A stretch of DNA of 64,000 nt, taken from JBBDMW01 sp040878005 (lineage in GTDB: Bacteria; Chloroflexota; Dehalococcoidia; Lucifugimonadales; Lucifugimonadaceae). The position numbers and the translations under genes were made by a program. The DNA is taken from positions 41,668-105,667 of the forward strand of contig JBBDMW010000030.1 in NCBI GenBank assembly GCA_040878005.1. Reading direction: 5' to 3'. The notes under the pieces were generated by a model. It made no database searches. It saw only the letters and a program-made list of their open reading frames with translations, and was not told the DNA's origin. Positions 17,001 to 26,006 of the stretch are shown here, one piece after another. Within the stretch, counting starts at the first letter, position 1, and each line of letters begins with the position of its first letter.

Positions 17001-18758
17001 TCAGGGAGTCGACGGGCGAATGTCCCGCAACTGCAGTTCTTTGCGGACTTGACCGTTCCAGTTGTCGGTTCGCAGCGAGTACACGACATCCACATTTCCC
17101 CGGCCCAGGTCCGCCTCGCCCAGCCCGAACCCAATGGCGTCTGCCTTCCGGCCGTTGCACTCGAGTGTAATCCGGAGGTGCTTGGCGTCTCGGCCTATGG
17201 TTCGAACGTTCGTGGGGCTGAGACCACGTGACACCAGCAGGGGCTGTGTGTTGGCCTCTCCGAACGGCTCCATCACCTTTACGAAGTCCCACATGGAAGC
17301 ACCGATGCTCTCAAGGGGCGCTTCGGCATCGATATCGAGAACCGGACCACTTCCTGCGCCCATCATGGCCCATGCGGCCCGGCCGCGTATGCTGTCGACA
17401 AGGCCATTCAAGCGGTCCAGGCGGACGGTAAAGCCGGCCGCCCTGGCATGCCCGCCGAATCGCTCCAATTCAGCGCCATGGGGTTGAAGCGATGCGTGAA
17501 TATCAAAGGCGGGCAGGCTGCGGGCACTGGCGCGCGCTATTCCGTCGTCCACGGCGTAGGCAATAGCCGGCCTTCCATACCTGTCACAAAGGCGACCAGC
17601 GAGGGGCCCCAGGAGTCCCGCAGGAAATCCATCACACCTCACCACCGTAACTGGCTCATCCGTGCCCAGGCGCGCCAACTGACTCATAGCAGCCTCCCAT
17701 GCTTGCTCACCCAGGCGCTTACGCTCGTTGTTGAGGGAGTCGAGCCTTGAGGCCAGTATGGCGGCCTCGTTAGGATCGTCAGTGGTCAGTATTCGCATAC
17801 TTGGCTCAGCGTCACCAAGCCGTCCGGGGGCATTGAGCCTTGGCGCTACGTAAAACGAAATCAACTCAGTATCCGGACGCCCATGTGACCCACGTGGCCG
17901 CGAGCACTCGAGCAGCGCACGGAGGCCAGCGTGACGGGTGCGCCCCAGTTCTTCCAGGCCTTCCCGAACGATGGTCCTGTTTTCGCCGGTCAGCGGTGCT
18001 GAATCGGCAATCGTTCCCAGGGCGGCAAGGGCGATTATGGGACCTGGCCAATCCACCCCAGCGAGGGAACAAACAGCCTGAGCAAGCTTAAAAGCGACTC
18101 CTGATCCAGAAAATTCTGTGCCAGCTTCCGAGGCGAGATGAGGGTTGACTATGGCCAGCGCCGCTGGCAGATCGCCATCGGTCAGGTGATGGTCTGTAAT
18201 GATGGTTTCTATCCCGGCCTGCCGGGCAGCCCTAACTTCGTCGATTGCAGTTGTGCCGGTGTCGACAGTAATAAGCAACTTGACGCCGGCCGAGACGAAC
18301 GCCTCTATCGCCTGGATAGAAAGCCCATGGCCATCCTGCTCACGGTGCGGGATATACGGCATTGAGCGCCCGCCGAGGTGCCGGATGGTCTCCAGCACGA
18401 CCGCAGTGCCGGTGAGGCCATCTACGTCGAAGTCTCCGAACACACCTACTGGTTCATCCGCACGTATCGCCTGCAGAAGCCGCCGGGCGGCCTTGTCCAT
18501 GTCTGGCATTGCGAACGGGTCTGACAAGGCTGAGGCAGTGGGGTTGAGGAACTGCTTTGCGGCGACGCTGGAGCGGATGCCGCGGTTGTACAGGAGCCTG
18601 GCTGGCAAGGGGCCTCGCAATGAGCCGGCGACTCCGTCCAGGTCCAGCCTAAATCCATCAGGCGGCGGAGGGGCCACGCGCCACTGCTGCGTATTGATCA
18701 CAGGCGCCTGCCGTTCCGCAGGCCATAGGTCGTAGAGCATTCCTGTGGAGCGGGACAT
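17001..18758 (-). CDS. recJ: Single-stranded-DNA-specific exonuclease RecJ
   Basis: 5'-3' single-strand exonuclease acting in recombination and mismatch repair, 585 aa (usual 560-600). DHH-superfamily motifs: GDFDVDGLTGTA (motif I), ITVDTGT, TDHHLTDGDLP (the DHH motif), IVNPHL, and the DHHA1 domain with FGGHARAAGFTVRLDRL. The C-terminal OB-fold follows (APLESIGASMWDFVKVMEPFG is the typical junction). Metal-binding Asp/His residues are intact. fabF ends 12 bp upstream on the same strand at 18771, so fabF and recJ may share a transcript. Confidence 0.95.
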   Translation of the reverse strand: MSRSTGMLYDLWPAERQAPVINTQQWRVAPPPPDGFRLDLDGVAGSLRGPLPARLLYNRGIRSSVAAKQFLNPTASALSDPFAMPDMDKAARRLLQAIRADEPVGVFGDFDVDGLTGTAVVLETIRHLGGRSMPYIPHREQDGHGLSIQAIEAFVSAGVKLLITVDTGTTAIDEVRAARQAGIETIITDHHLTDGDLPAALAIVNPHLASEAGTEFSGSGVAFKLAQAVCSLAGVDWPGPIIALAALGTIADSAPLTGENRTIVREGLEELGRTRHAGLRALLECSRPRGSHGRPDTELISFYVAPRLNAPGRLGDAEPSMRILTTDDPNEAAILASRLDSLNNERKRLGEQAWEAAMSQLARLGTDEPVTVVRCDGFPAGLLGPLAGRLCDRYGRPAIAYAVDDGIARASARSLPAFDIHASLQPHGAELERFGGHARAAGFTVRLDRLNGLVDSIRGRAAWAMMGAGSGPVLDIDAEAPLESIGASMWDFVKVMEPFGEANTQPLLVSRGLSPTNVRTIGRDAKHLRITLECNGRKADAIGFGLGEADLGRGNVDVVYSLRTDNWNGQVRKELQLRDIRPSTP

Positions 18759-18770
18759 TCTGGACGGCTT

Positions 18771-20012
18771 TTAATTGGTGAACTCCCTGAAAATGATGCT
18801 GGCGTTGTGGCCACCGAATCCCAACGAATTGCTCATGGCCGTCTCTACTCTGCCGCGGCGCGGCATGTGTGGCGTGTAGTCCAGGTCGCAGTCAGGGTCC
18901 GGCTCTTCAAGATTGATGGTGGGAGGAATCACGGATTCTTTGATGGTCATCACAGCGAAGGCCGCTTCAATTCCCCCCGCTGCCCCCAGCAGGTGGCCAG
19001 TCATCGACTTGGTAGAACTGACCGGCACCTTGTACGCGTGCTCGCCAAACACCCGTTTCATCGCCAGAGTCTCAAACTTGTCATTTAGCGGTGTCGACGT
19101 GCCGTGAGCGTTCACATATGTAATCTGCTCTGGCTGCATATCAGCCATATCCAGAGCATGCTGCATAGCCCGCGCCGCTCCTTCACCACCTGGATCCGGC
19201 TGAGTCACGTGGTGGGCGTCGCTGGTGGCTCCGTAGCCCGTCAACTCCGCAAGTACTGTGGCACCGCGCTTTTCCGCATGCTCCAGAGACTCCAACAGCA
19301 GGACACCCGCGCCTTCGCCAAGTACAAACCCATCTCGTCCTGCATCGAAGGGACGGGACGCACCCTGGGGGTCGTCGTTCCGCTTCGATAGGGCCATACA
19401 AGAGTTGAAGCCAGCAACAGCGATAGGACATATGGCTGCTTCACTGCCGCCCGCAAGAGCGACATCGGCGCGGTCCCGGCGGATCATCTCCGCCGCTTCG
19501 CCTATGGAGTCGGTGCCGGTAGCGCAAGCAGACACGGTTGCAAAGTTGGGCCCCTTCGCTCCGATGAGCATGGAGACTTGGCCCGCGGCCATGTCGCCAA
19601 GCATCATGGGAACAAGGAACGGGCTGACGCGGGTTGGACCTCGGCGTTCTAACACCTGAAACTGTTCGGAAAGGGTTAGTAGCCCGCCGACGCCGCTGCC
19701 AATCAGCACCGCAACGCGGTCGGCATTCTCGGCACTCATCTCCAGACCGCCGTGTTCCATGGCCTCTACCGTGGCTACACAGGCCAACTGAGCGAACCGG
19801 TCGAGTCGTCTTGACTCTTTCTTGCCCAGAGCGCCGGCAGGATCGAAGCCTTTAATTTCAGCGGCGATCCGAGTCTCGAATCCTTCCGCGTCAAACGAGG
19901 ATATGTGGTCAATACCGGATTGTCCCTTGAGAAGACTTTTCCATGTGGAGCTGCGGTTCAGGCCCAATGGCGTGATGAGCCCGATGCCGGTCACGACTAC
20001 GCGTCTGTTCAT
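18771..20012 (-). CDS. fabF: Beta-ketoacyl-ACP synthase II
   Basis: Condensing enzyme of type II fatty-acid synthesis, elongating acyl-ACP with malonyl-ACP, 413 aa. The catalytic triad is complete: Cys163 (SACATGTDS), His303 (NAHGTSTPLND) and His340 (TGHLLGAAGG), with GFGGHNASIIF at the C-terminus. The ATG at 20012 begins the conserved RRVVVTGIGLITPLG and has GGAGAA about 10 nt upstream; the frame is open about 170 nt further but without homology. No acpP, fabD or fabG is adjacent, so the gene stands apart from a fab cluster. An extended -10 promoter lies about 110 bp upstream. Confidence 0.95.
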   Translation of the reverse strand: MNRRVVVTGIGLITPLGLNRSSTWKSLLKGQSGIDHISSFDAEGFETRIAAEIKGFDPAGALGKKESRRLDRFAQLACVATVEAMEHGGLEMSAENADRVAVLIGSGVGGLLTLSEQFQVLERRGPTRVSPFLVPMMLGDMAAGQVSMLIGAKGPNFATVSACATGTDSIGEAAEMIRRDRADVALAGGSEAAICPIAVAGFNSCMALSKRNDDPQGASRPFDAGRDGFVLGEGAGVLLLESLEHAEKRGATVLAELTGYGATSDAHHVTQPDPGGEGAARAMQHALDMADMQPEQITYVNAHGTSTPLNDKFETLAMKRVFGEHAYKVPVSSTKSMTGHLLGAAGGIEAAFAVMTIKESVIPPTINLEEPDPDCDLDYTPHMPRRGRVETAMSNSLGFGGHNASIIFREFTN

Positions 20013-20121
20013 ATTTAGAGAGTTCTCCACCGGCAGTCCGGTGACGTTACTGTAAGGCAAGTTCGTTTTCTGAAGGTTCACGCTGCGCCATTCAGGGTAG
20101 GGCAATGTGGACCGAGGCGGG

Positions 20122-20130
20122 ATTATAGCA
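20122..20130 (-). promoter_or_regulatory. Extended -10 promoter for fabF
   Basis: On the minus strand the sequence reads TGCTATAAT, a perfect extended -10 element (TGnTATAAT). No good -35 hexamer is seen at 17 bp, which extended -10 promoters can tolerate. The start of transcription would fall near 20115, giving a leader of about 100 nt before the fabF ATG. Confidence 0.55.
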
Positions 20131-20266
20131 ATGGCCCAGTCTAATCTTAGTGTTGCAACCAGGTGCTGCCTGAGGCAATACATGACGGCATTGTTCTTGG
20201 TGGGAAACAGCGGGTTGTGGGCTTTAGAATCGAATCTCTAGGATGCTTAGCGATGATGAGAGAACA

Positions 20267-21550
20267 ATGAAAGTCCTCATTGAAACCCACGGCTGCAAGT
20301 TGAACACGGCCGACAGCCAACGAATGGCCAAGGAGTTTGTGGAGGCCGGCTACGAGATGGCTGGAAGAGATGATTCCCCCGATGTCTTTGTGCTCAACTC
20401 ATGCACGGTCACTCACGTTGCCGACCGGAAGGCGAGGCAGTCATTACATTCAGCGCGTCGACGGTTTCCAAGCGCAGTTGTAGTCGCCGCCGGATGTTAC
20501 CCGTCACACAACCTCGAAAATGTTTCTCGGCTGGAAGCGGTGGACCTTGTGGTCACCAACCAGGACAAGCCGTCGCTCGTGCAGACTGTGAGCAGGCACT
20601 TGGGCCCCAGCTTTGGTCAGCGTTGGAAAGGGTCTGCTGGTCCGCCAAGTGAACTGCTTGGGAGGACCAGGGCCTCGGTCAAGATCCAGGAAGGGTGTGA
20701 CCAGGTCTGCGCCTACTGCATCGTTCCCAAGGTACGGGGCCGCGAGAAGAGCATTCCAGAACGACAAATAGTTCAGCAGGTCAGCGATTTAGCTCGAGGG
20801 GGGTGCCCGGAAGTAATTCTCACCGGGACCCAACTAGGTTCTTATGGGTTTGATCTGGAGAATACCTGCCTGTCCGACATGGTGGTGAGGATTCTTCGTG
20901 AGACGGACGTCCCACGGTTGAGAGTGTCATCGCTGCAACCGCTGGAGGTTACAGATGATCTCCTGGACCTGTGGTCGGGCATCGGGCGCGGGCGGCTCTG
21001 CCCCCACTTCCACTTGCCATTGCAGAGTGGAAGTGATGATGTGCTCAAGAGGATGCGCCGGAGGTATGATGCGGCAGCATTTTTGAGAACGGTGGAACGC
21101 GTCAGGCAAGCAGTGCCAGATTGCTCTGTCACGACAGACATCATCGCCGGATTTCCCGGCGAATCTGATGCGGACCAAACGGCAACCCTTGACGTAGTCG
21201 AGCAGGCCCGTTTCGCTGACGCTCACGTGTTCCCGTACTCCGTTCGTCCTGGCACAACTGCTGCCCATTTCAATGTCCAGGTTCCCTCGCACGTGCGGTC
21301 GGGCAGGGCGGCAGGGATTAGAGAGATCACATCCCGTCATGCCCGGGAACACCGGATGAGCTTTGTTGGAAAGACGAGGCCCGTATTGTGGGAGAAGGTC
21401 ACTGCTGGTGTGATGACGGGTCTTACGGACAATTATCTACGAGTGAGACTGACCGGCAGCCCTTCAGCCGCGACAGAGGGTTCAATCCAGGACATAGTGC
21501 TGACCGGAATTGACAGAGGCGTGATGTTAGGGGAGCCGCTCAGGTCGTAA
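20267..21550 (+). CDS. mtaB: tRNA (N6-threonylcarbamoyladenosine(37)-C2)-methylthiotransferase
   Basis: Radical-SAM methylthiotransferase converting t6A37 to ms2t6A37, 427 aa. The N-terminal MTTase domain carries three cluster cysteines: Cys10 (ETHGCKLN), Cys46 (NSCTVT) and Cys77 (AAGCYP). The radical SAM motif CxxxCxxC is CDQVCAYC (Cys144/148/151). LPLQSGSDDVLKRMRR and the C-terminal TRAM-like domain follow. The THGCKLN start is characteristic of MtaB rather than MiaB or RimO. The ATG at 20267 starts at the conserved block; an ATG at 20243 is an alternative. Its substrate modification is begun by TsaC, also encoded here (36579). Confidence 0.93.
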   Translation: MKVLIETHGCKLNTADSQRMAKEFVEAGYEMAGRDDSPDVFVLNSCTVTHVADRKARQSLHSARRRFPSAVVVAAGCYPSHNLENVSRLEAVDLVVTNQDKPSLVQTVSRHLGPSFGQRWKGSAGPPSELLGRTRASVKIQEGCDQVCAYCIVPKVRGREKSIPERQIVQQVSDLARGGCPEVILTGTQLGSYGFDLENTCLSDMVVRILRETDVPRLRVSSLQPLEVTDDLLDLWSGIGRGRLCPHFHLPLQSGSDDVLKRMRRRYDAAAFLRTVERVRQAVPDCSVTTDIIAGFPGESDADQTATLDVVEQARFADAHVFPYSVRPGTTAAHFNVQVPSHVRSGRAAGIREITSRHAREHRMSFVGKTRPVLWEKVTAGVMTGLTDNYLRVRLTGSPSAATEGSIQDIVLTGIDRGVMLGEPLRS

Positions 21551-21567
21551 ATCGGTGGATGCGCTTC

Positions 21568-21614
21568 TTAAACGTAAAGGGCTGCGCCAATGAGGCGCAG
21601 CCCTTTACGTTTAA
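21568..21614. terminator. 21-bp perfect hairpin between convergent genes
   Basis: Arms at 21568-21588 and 21594-21614 are exact complements with the five-base loop AATGA. The core is GTAAAGGGCTGCGCC and its complement, with A/T-rich ends, so each strand has a GC stem followed by T-rich sequence. It sits 17 bp after the mtaB stop and 38 bp before the stop of the convergent hydrolase gene, fitting a bidirectional intrinsic terminator. Confidence 0.85.
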
Positions 21615-21652
21615 CCTGACTGTGCAGTTTTCGAAGTGAAGAGAATTTCTTC

Positions 21653-22495
21653 CTAGATGTTGACCGGGCGGAGAGCAATCCCGTTGCGGCGGCGCTCAAG
21701 GTAACCAGCGCGCTCGGCATAGCCGTGCGAAAAGACCATCAGCCAGCCTTCACGCTCGACCCGTTCCAACATTTCCTTTTTCATTTCAAGTGTCCGGTCC
21801 GGGAACCGGTCGAAGGCAGTGATGTAGGGGAGAGGGAGGTGGTTAGGCGTCGGTATGAGGTCAGCCAGGTACACGACTCGCTCGCTGCCTGTGTTCACAG
21901 TCACCACCTGGTGGCCGCTTGATGGGCCATCAGTCACCGTAGCCTTGACGCCCGGGGCAATCTCGGTATCGCCATCCATCATGTCGATCATCCCGCGCTC
22001 CTCAAGAACCCTGAGGTGATCGCATCCGTGACCATAGCTGGGCACCGACCTCTCATTGGGGTTGAACGCTTCCTGCCACGCCGACCGTTGCACCAGGTAA
22101 CGGGCCTTTGGGAACGACGGCACAATGTTCCCCTCGCGGTCCAGCCTCGTGGAGCCCCCGCAGTGGTCGAAGTGGAGATGTGTCAACACTACATAGTCGA
22201 TGTCACGTGCAGTAACACCCTGTGCGCGGAGGTTCCTAAGCAGCTTGCTCGAGCTGTGCCCGTAGATCTCTCGACTCACTTCAGGCTCTTTGGAGCCTAT
22301 CCCGGCATCTACAAGGATGTTCGCCTCGGGTGTGCGTATAAGGAGTGAGTTCAGTCCCAGGCGGACGCGGTTCTTGCGGTCTGGCTTGGCCTCGCGCTCC
22401 CAGAGAATCTTCGGAACCGGGCCAAAGACCGGGCCGCCGTCGAGGAGAAAGGAACCATCGCTGACAACACGAACCGATACGTTGTTCTGTTTCAT
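21653..22495 (-). CDS. MBL-fold metallo-hydrolase
   Basis: Metallo-beta-lactamase-fold hydrolase, 280 aa, with THLHFDHCGG (His106, His108, Asp110, His111), GPSSGHQ (third-His region), YLADLIPT (bridging Asp) and a late FSHGYAERAG His. The overall pattern (LGLNSLLIRTPEANILVDAGIG, then HLHFDHCGG) resembles the lactonase/quorum-quenching and glyoxalase II-like branch found widely in environmental bacteria; a lactone or thioester substrate is possible but unproven. No signal peptide, so cytoplasmic. Convergent with mtaB across the 21-bp hairpin. Confidence 0.87.
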   Translation of the reverse strand: MKQNNVSVRVVSDGSFLLDGGPVFGPVPKILWEREAKPDRKNRVRLGLNSLLIRTPEANILVDAGIGSKEPEVSREIYGHSSSKLLRNLRAQGVTARDIDYVVLTHLHFDHCGGSTRLDREGNIVPSFPKARYLVQRSAWQEAFNPNERSVPSYGHGCDHLRVLEERGMIDMMDGDTEIAPGVKATVTDGPSSGHQVVTVNTGSERVVYLADLIPTPNHLPLPYITAFDRFPDRTLEMKKEMLERVEREGWLMVFSHGYAERAGYLERRRNGIALRPVNI

Positions 22496-23002
22496 CTAGT
22501 ATGCCCCCGGGAGCCGTGGCAGCTCCCCATGTAATCGATAAGCGAGCGGACACTCGCTGAAGTTGACGCCCTTAACCTCGCAGGGCGAAGGCCGGGCGTT
22601 TAGTCGCTTTGTGGAACAGCTCATGGAGCCGCAGGCGCCGTTTCTATCCCAAGGCCGGATCGGACACTCCTACCCCCTTGAAACGGTGCCGTCCATCAAC
22701 AAGATCAGGACACCACGCCGGAAACGTAAAGGTCTTCCACAAGACCTCACAAGGTACTTTTGTACCCTTTTTGTTGCACATCGTATAAACCTGTTCCGAA
22801 CAAGTTTTAAACAAAGTTCTAAGTTGCAAGGATGGCATCTCGGCGCCGTAGCCCGGCGTACAATGCGGCTCGATGACCGGCTGGCATTAATGTTTTTGTT
22901 ATGTTTTGGTTCAGTTTTTGCCTGGGCGGTTAAGATGCACGCAAGTTGATTTTGTTCTGCCCTGCACGACCGGGCGGATATTGGCACCTGGAGGGATTTC
23001 GA
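22496..23002. other. 507-bp gap between the hydrolase and pepA
   Basis: This is the divergent upstream region of both flanking genes. It is more A/T-rich towards pepA (about 22740-22940), with several TTTTTG-type tracts, consistent with promoters, but no hexamer pair is good enough to call. One open frame (22563-22949, plus) ends in a hydrophobic stretch but has no ribosome-binding site and an unlikely composition, so it is not called. Confidence 0.4.
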
Positions 23003-24520
23003 GTGAATATTTCGGTATTTAATGGCGATGTGACGGAGCGTCAGACAGGTGCGCTGGTGGTCAACCTTTTTGAAGGTGTAACGGCTCCGGGTGGCGCGAC
23101 TGGCGCAGTCGACAGGGCTATGGGAGGGCTGATATCCAGCCTCGTGTCTGACGGAGAGATTCGCGGGAAAAAGGGGGAGTTGACGTTGATTCACACCCCC
23201 AGGCCTGTGTACAGGGACTTTGGTCCCTCCCGCGTTCTTGTGGCAGGTCTGGGTACACAGTCCAAGTTTGACCTGGACGCTGTTCGCTCGGTTAGCGCTG
23301 GCGTTGCACGGCGCCTGGAACAGGTTGGCATCAGCCAGGCGGCGACAGTTGTTCACGGCGCCGGAATCGGCGGGCTCGATGCCGGAGCATGCGCGGAAGC
23401 CATCGCTGAAGGCACGCTCCTGGGAACGTACAGGTTCGACCGGTACAAATCTTCCGGAGACGAAACGCATCGTCGGCTAGAGCACATGGAACTGGTCGAA
23501 GTCGACAGCTCGAAGATTGCGGAAATGGAAACAGGCGTGGAACGCGGCAAGGTTATGGCTGAGGCTGCTTCGCTTGCCCGGGACATGGTGAACGAACCGG
23601 CAAACATGTTTTCGCCCACCCGCATGGCAGAGATTGCATCTGAAGTCGCACATGCGGCGGGATTGGATTGCAAGGTCCTTGAGCGTGAGGATGCTGAGAA
23701 GTTGGGCATGGGCGCGTACCTGGGTGTCGCTGCGGGAAGTGACCAGCCACCCAAGTTCATTCACATGACGTACCAGGGCGATCCCGCGAATCCTGCCAAT
23801 GACGTCTGGCTGGTTGGCAAGGGAATCACGTTCGATACAGGAGGCATCTCGCTGAAGCCGGCGGCAGGCATGGGCGCGATGAAGGGAGACATGGGCGGAG
23901 GGGCGTCCGTAATTGGCGCTATGAAGGCCATAGCGGCCCTTAAACCTGTCCTTAACGTCCACGCTGTGGTGGCAGCGACAGAGAATATGCCTAGCGGTCG
24001 TGCTCAGCGGCCAGGCGACGTGGTTCGAGCCATGAACGGCAAGTACATCGAGGTTGACAACACGGATGCGGAGGGCCGCCTCACCCTGGCAGACGCCATT
24101 GGTTACGCCAGGTCAAACGGCGCCTCGCGGCTGGTGGACATCGCCACGCTGACTGGTGCGGCTGTAATTGCGCTGGGGTACGGCAACACCGCGGTTTTCG
24201 GCAATGACGATGTGCTGGTCGACCAGATGATTGCGGCTGGAAAAAGCCGTGGGGAACCCATGTGGCGCCTTCCTCTTGATCCAGTGTCAAAGGACCAGAA
24301 CGAGTCCAAAATTGCCGACGTCAAGAACACCGGCGGCCGGCCAGCCGGCTCTATCACCGCCGCCCACTTTATTGCAGAGTTCGTAGGCGATACTCCCTGG
24401 GTTCACCTGGACATTGCCGCAACGTCCATGACTGATTCCACTCGGGGCTGGGCAGTGCCTGGGGCGACCGGTGTGCCTGCGAGGTCGCTGGTGCAGTTGG
24501 TGCTGGACCTGGCAAGGTAA
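23003..24520 (+). CDS. pepA: Leucyl aminopeptidase (M17)
   Basis: Two-metal cytosolic aminopeptidase removing N-terminal residues, 505 aa (usual about 500). The N-terminal macro-like domain precedes the catalytic domain with GKGITFDTGGISLKP (metal Lys/Asp), KGDMGGGASV, and the M17 signature NTDAEGRLTLADA, plus ATLTGA. The GTG start is fixed by GGAGGG 8 nt upstream. Some PepA proteins also bind DNA at Xer sites; a Xer recombinase gene lies 7 kb away, but that link is speculative. The next gene, RraA-like, starts 84 bp downstream. Confidence 0.95.
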   Translation: MNISVFNGDVTERQTGALVVNLFEGVTAPGGATGAVDRAMGGLISSLVSDGEIRGKKGELTLIHTPRPVYRDFGPSRVLVAGLGTQSKFDLDAVRSVSAGVARRLEQVGISQAATVVHGAGIGGLDAGACAEAIAEGTLLGTYRFDRYKSSGDETHRRLEHMELVEVDSSKIAEMETGVERGKVMAEAASLARDMVNEPANMFSPTRMAEIASEVAHAAGLDCKVLEREDAEKLGMGAYLGVAAGSDQPPKFIHMTYQGDPANPANDVWLVGKGITFDTGGISLKPAAGMGAMKGDMGGGASVIGAMKAIAALKPVLNVHAVVAATENMPSGRAQRPGDVVRAMNGKYIEVDNTDAEGRLTLADAIGYARSNGASRLVDIATLTGAAVIALGYGNTAVFGNDDVLVDQMIAAGKSRGEPMWRLPLDPVSKDQNESKIADVKNTGGRPAGSITAAHFIAEFVGDTPWVHLDIAATSMTDSTRGWAVPGATGVPARSLVQLVLDLAR

Positions 24521-24604
24521 TATGCGCCGAGTTGCCGGCCATTTAGCGAAATCTTTGTTGACGGCGTGGCAAACATCTTAACGAGCGAAGAAGGAAAAAC
24601 TCCA

Positions 24605-25342
24605 GTGACTGAACGTTCGATGAAGCCAGTTGAAGTGTCGCAGGCAATCCTGGACAGGTTCAAGAAGGTGCCTGTGGCGACCGTGTGGGGCGCCGTGCAC
24701 AATCATTTGGGTGTGCCGCTCCCATTCATGGAGGGGGTGAAGGCCTACTCGCCCGGCAAGCGCCTCGCCGCTCGGGCCAGAACCCTGCGCTTTCTGCCGC
24801 CGAGGCCAGATATAGACGCTGAGGTGAAGATTGGCGAGGAGTCTCCGGAGTACCGTGCCATGGCCCGTTGCGGACCTGGTGACGTGCTTGTAGCTGACAT
24901 CATGGGCAAAGAATGGGCAGCGATCGGCGGAGATGTAAAGCTGCTCCAGCTTAAGATGAACAATGCCGATGGGCTTGTGACGGACGGTGCTATCCGTGAC
25001 CTGGGCGTGCTGGAGGAAGAGAACTACGGCTTGATCGTATATGCCAAGAATCGCACGCCGTACGGCGGGAAGCCATGGGCGGATCCTGCTGAGGAGAATG
25101 GGCAAATCCAGTGCGGCGGAGTGCTGGTCAGGCCTGGTGATGTGATCGTGGGTGATGATGACGGCGTGGTGGTGGTGCCATCATGGTTCGCGGAGGAGTG
25201 CATCGAGTGGGTGGAGGAGCACGAAGGGGCAGAAGCTTTCATCAAGGAAAAGATCCTGGCTGAAGGCGTGCGCCCGGGTAAGTACTACCCTCCCACGCCT
25301 GCCACCAAAGAGGAGTATCGCCGGTCTAAGGGCGGTCAGTAA
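24605..25342 (+). CDS. RraA-family protein / HMG-aldolase-like
   Basis: 245 aa member of the RraA/4-hydroxy-4-methyl-2-oxoglutarate aldolase fold. The key block is NADGLVTDGAIRDLGVL, containing the conserved Arg and metal-binding Asp, with GDVLVADIMGKEWAAIGG before it and VRPGDVIVGDDDGVVVVP after it. True RraA regulators are about 160 aa; this longer form with the TDGAIRD motif is closer to the aldolase/decarboxylase-like group acting on 4-substituted 2-oxo acids, which fits the sugar- and organic-acid genes elsewhere in the window. The GTG at 24605 is preceded by AAGGA; an in-frame GTG at 24566 is less well placed. Confidence 0.82.
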   Translation: MTERSMKPVEVSQAILDRFKKVPVATVWGAVHNHLGVPLPFMEGVKAYSPGKRLAARARTLRFLPPRPDIDAEVKIGEESPEYRAMARCGPGDVLVADIMGKEWAAIGGDVKLLQLKMNNADGLVTDGAIRDLGVLEEENYGLIVYAKNRTPYGGKPWADPAEENGQIQCGGVLVRPGDVIVGDDDGVVVVPSWFAEECIEWVEEHEGAEAFIKEKILAEGVRPGKYYPPTPATKEEYRRSKGGQ

Positions 25343-25396
25343 GGTGCAGGGCAGGGAGTGACCCTCATGATCTGCATCAAGTCACCGTCGATTCAA

Positions 25397-25426
25397 TTGA
25401 CCGAATGGGCAACTGGATGCTACGTT
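25397..25426 (+). promoter_or_regulatory. Putative promoter of tRNA-His
   Basis: TTGACC (25397-25402) and TACGTT (25421-25426) are separated by 18 bp, and TGC before the second gives an extended -10 (TGnTAnnnT). Transcription would start near 25433, a few bases before the tRNA. Confidence 0.45.
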
Positions 25427-25439
25427 CGATAGGCACGTG

Positions 25440-25515
25440 GTGGGCGTAGTGTAGTGGTTAACACGTCAGGTTGTGGCCCTGAAGATCGAGGGTTCGATCC
25501 CCTCCGCTCACCCCA
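25440..25515 (+). tRNA. tRNA-His (GTG anticodon)
   Basis: Cloverleaf of 76 nt: acceptor GTGGGCG pairs with CGCTCAC, followed by discriminator C and encoded CCA. The anticodon stem-loop TCAGG-TTGTGGC-CCTGA gives anticodon GTG, and the T-arm is GAGGG-TTCGATC-CCCTC. The 5' G opposite the discriminator C is the usual tRNA-His identity feature (G-1). Confidence 0.96.
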
Positions 25516-25532
25516 CATGAATAGTTGATCTG

Positions 25533-25563
25533 AAAGACACCGGCCCAAGCGGCCGGTGTCTTT
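25533..25563 (+). terminator. Intrinsic terminator after tRNA-His
   Basis: AAAGACACCGGCC (25533-25545), loop CAAGC, GGCCGGTGTCTTT (25551-25563): a 13-bp perfect stem ending in T residues, 17 nt after the tRNA. Confidence 0.85.
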
Positions 25564-25684
25564 GCTGTAGAGCGACCTTGTTTGTTCTCGGGAGGGCCTT
25601 TCCGAGGAGGGCTCTCAGAGCGCGGATGCCAATTGCCCGATGGGGCACGGCTCAACTAGACTGGGAAGCGGCTAAATACTTCGT

Positions 25685-25760
25685 GCGCCCGTAGCTCAGT
25701 GGATAGAGCACTGGTCTTCGAAACCAGGTGTCAGAGGTTCGAATCCTCTCGGGCGTACCA
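25685..25760 (+). tRNA. tRNA-Arg (TCG anticodon)
   Basis: 76 nt with CCA encoded. Acceptor GCGCCCG pairs with CGGGCGT, and the D-arm contains AGCTCAGTGGATAGAGC. The anticodon arm CTGGT-CTTCGAA-ACCAG gives anticodon TCG (decodes CGN, mainly CGA), and the T-arm is AGAGG-TTCGAAT-CCTCT. It is separated from tRNA-His by a terminator, so it has its own promoter, probably around TAAATA at about 25674. Confidence 0.96.
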
Positions 25761-25775
25761 ATCTCAACTTGAACT

Positions 25776-25808
25776 GAGGCCAGATTTCACGTCTGGCCTC
25801 TCTTTTTG
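25776..25808 (+). terminator. Intrinsic terminator after tRNA-Arg
   Basis: GAGGCCAGA (25776-25784), seven-base loop, TCTGGCCTC (25792-25800), followed by TCTTTTTG: a 9-bp stem with U-run. Confidence 0.87.
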
Positions 25809-25942
25809 CCGTTTTACCACAACGTTGACAACAACCAGAAAAATCTATGGCACCCGCATTTCCAGTCAACGAGCCATGTCAGGCGGTGCTGTGGTTGGCG
25901 TCCGACTCGAAACGGCCACCTGGGCAACCCAGTTCAGACGCG

Positions 25943-25994
25943 AAAAGATCCGGCCACTGGCCCATATCAATGAGCCTTGCAGGCCGGATCTTTT
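25943..25994 (-). terminator. Terminator downstream of tmRNA
   Basis: AAAAGATCCGGCC (25943-25955) and GGCCGGATCTTTT (25982-25994) are complementary over 13 bp with a 26-nt apical region. Read on the minus strand it lies 12 nt after the tmRNA CCA end and finishes in TCTTTT. Confidence 0.8.
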
Positions 25995-26006
25995 GTAGTG
26001 ATCTCA

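Noticed and set aside
22670..23470. Minus-strand 266-aa open frame across the pepA start
   Set aside because: It overlaps a clearly real gene, has no recognisable domain and an implausible composition.
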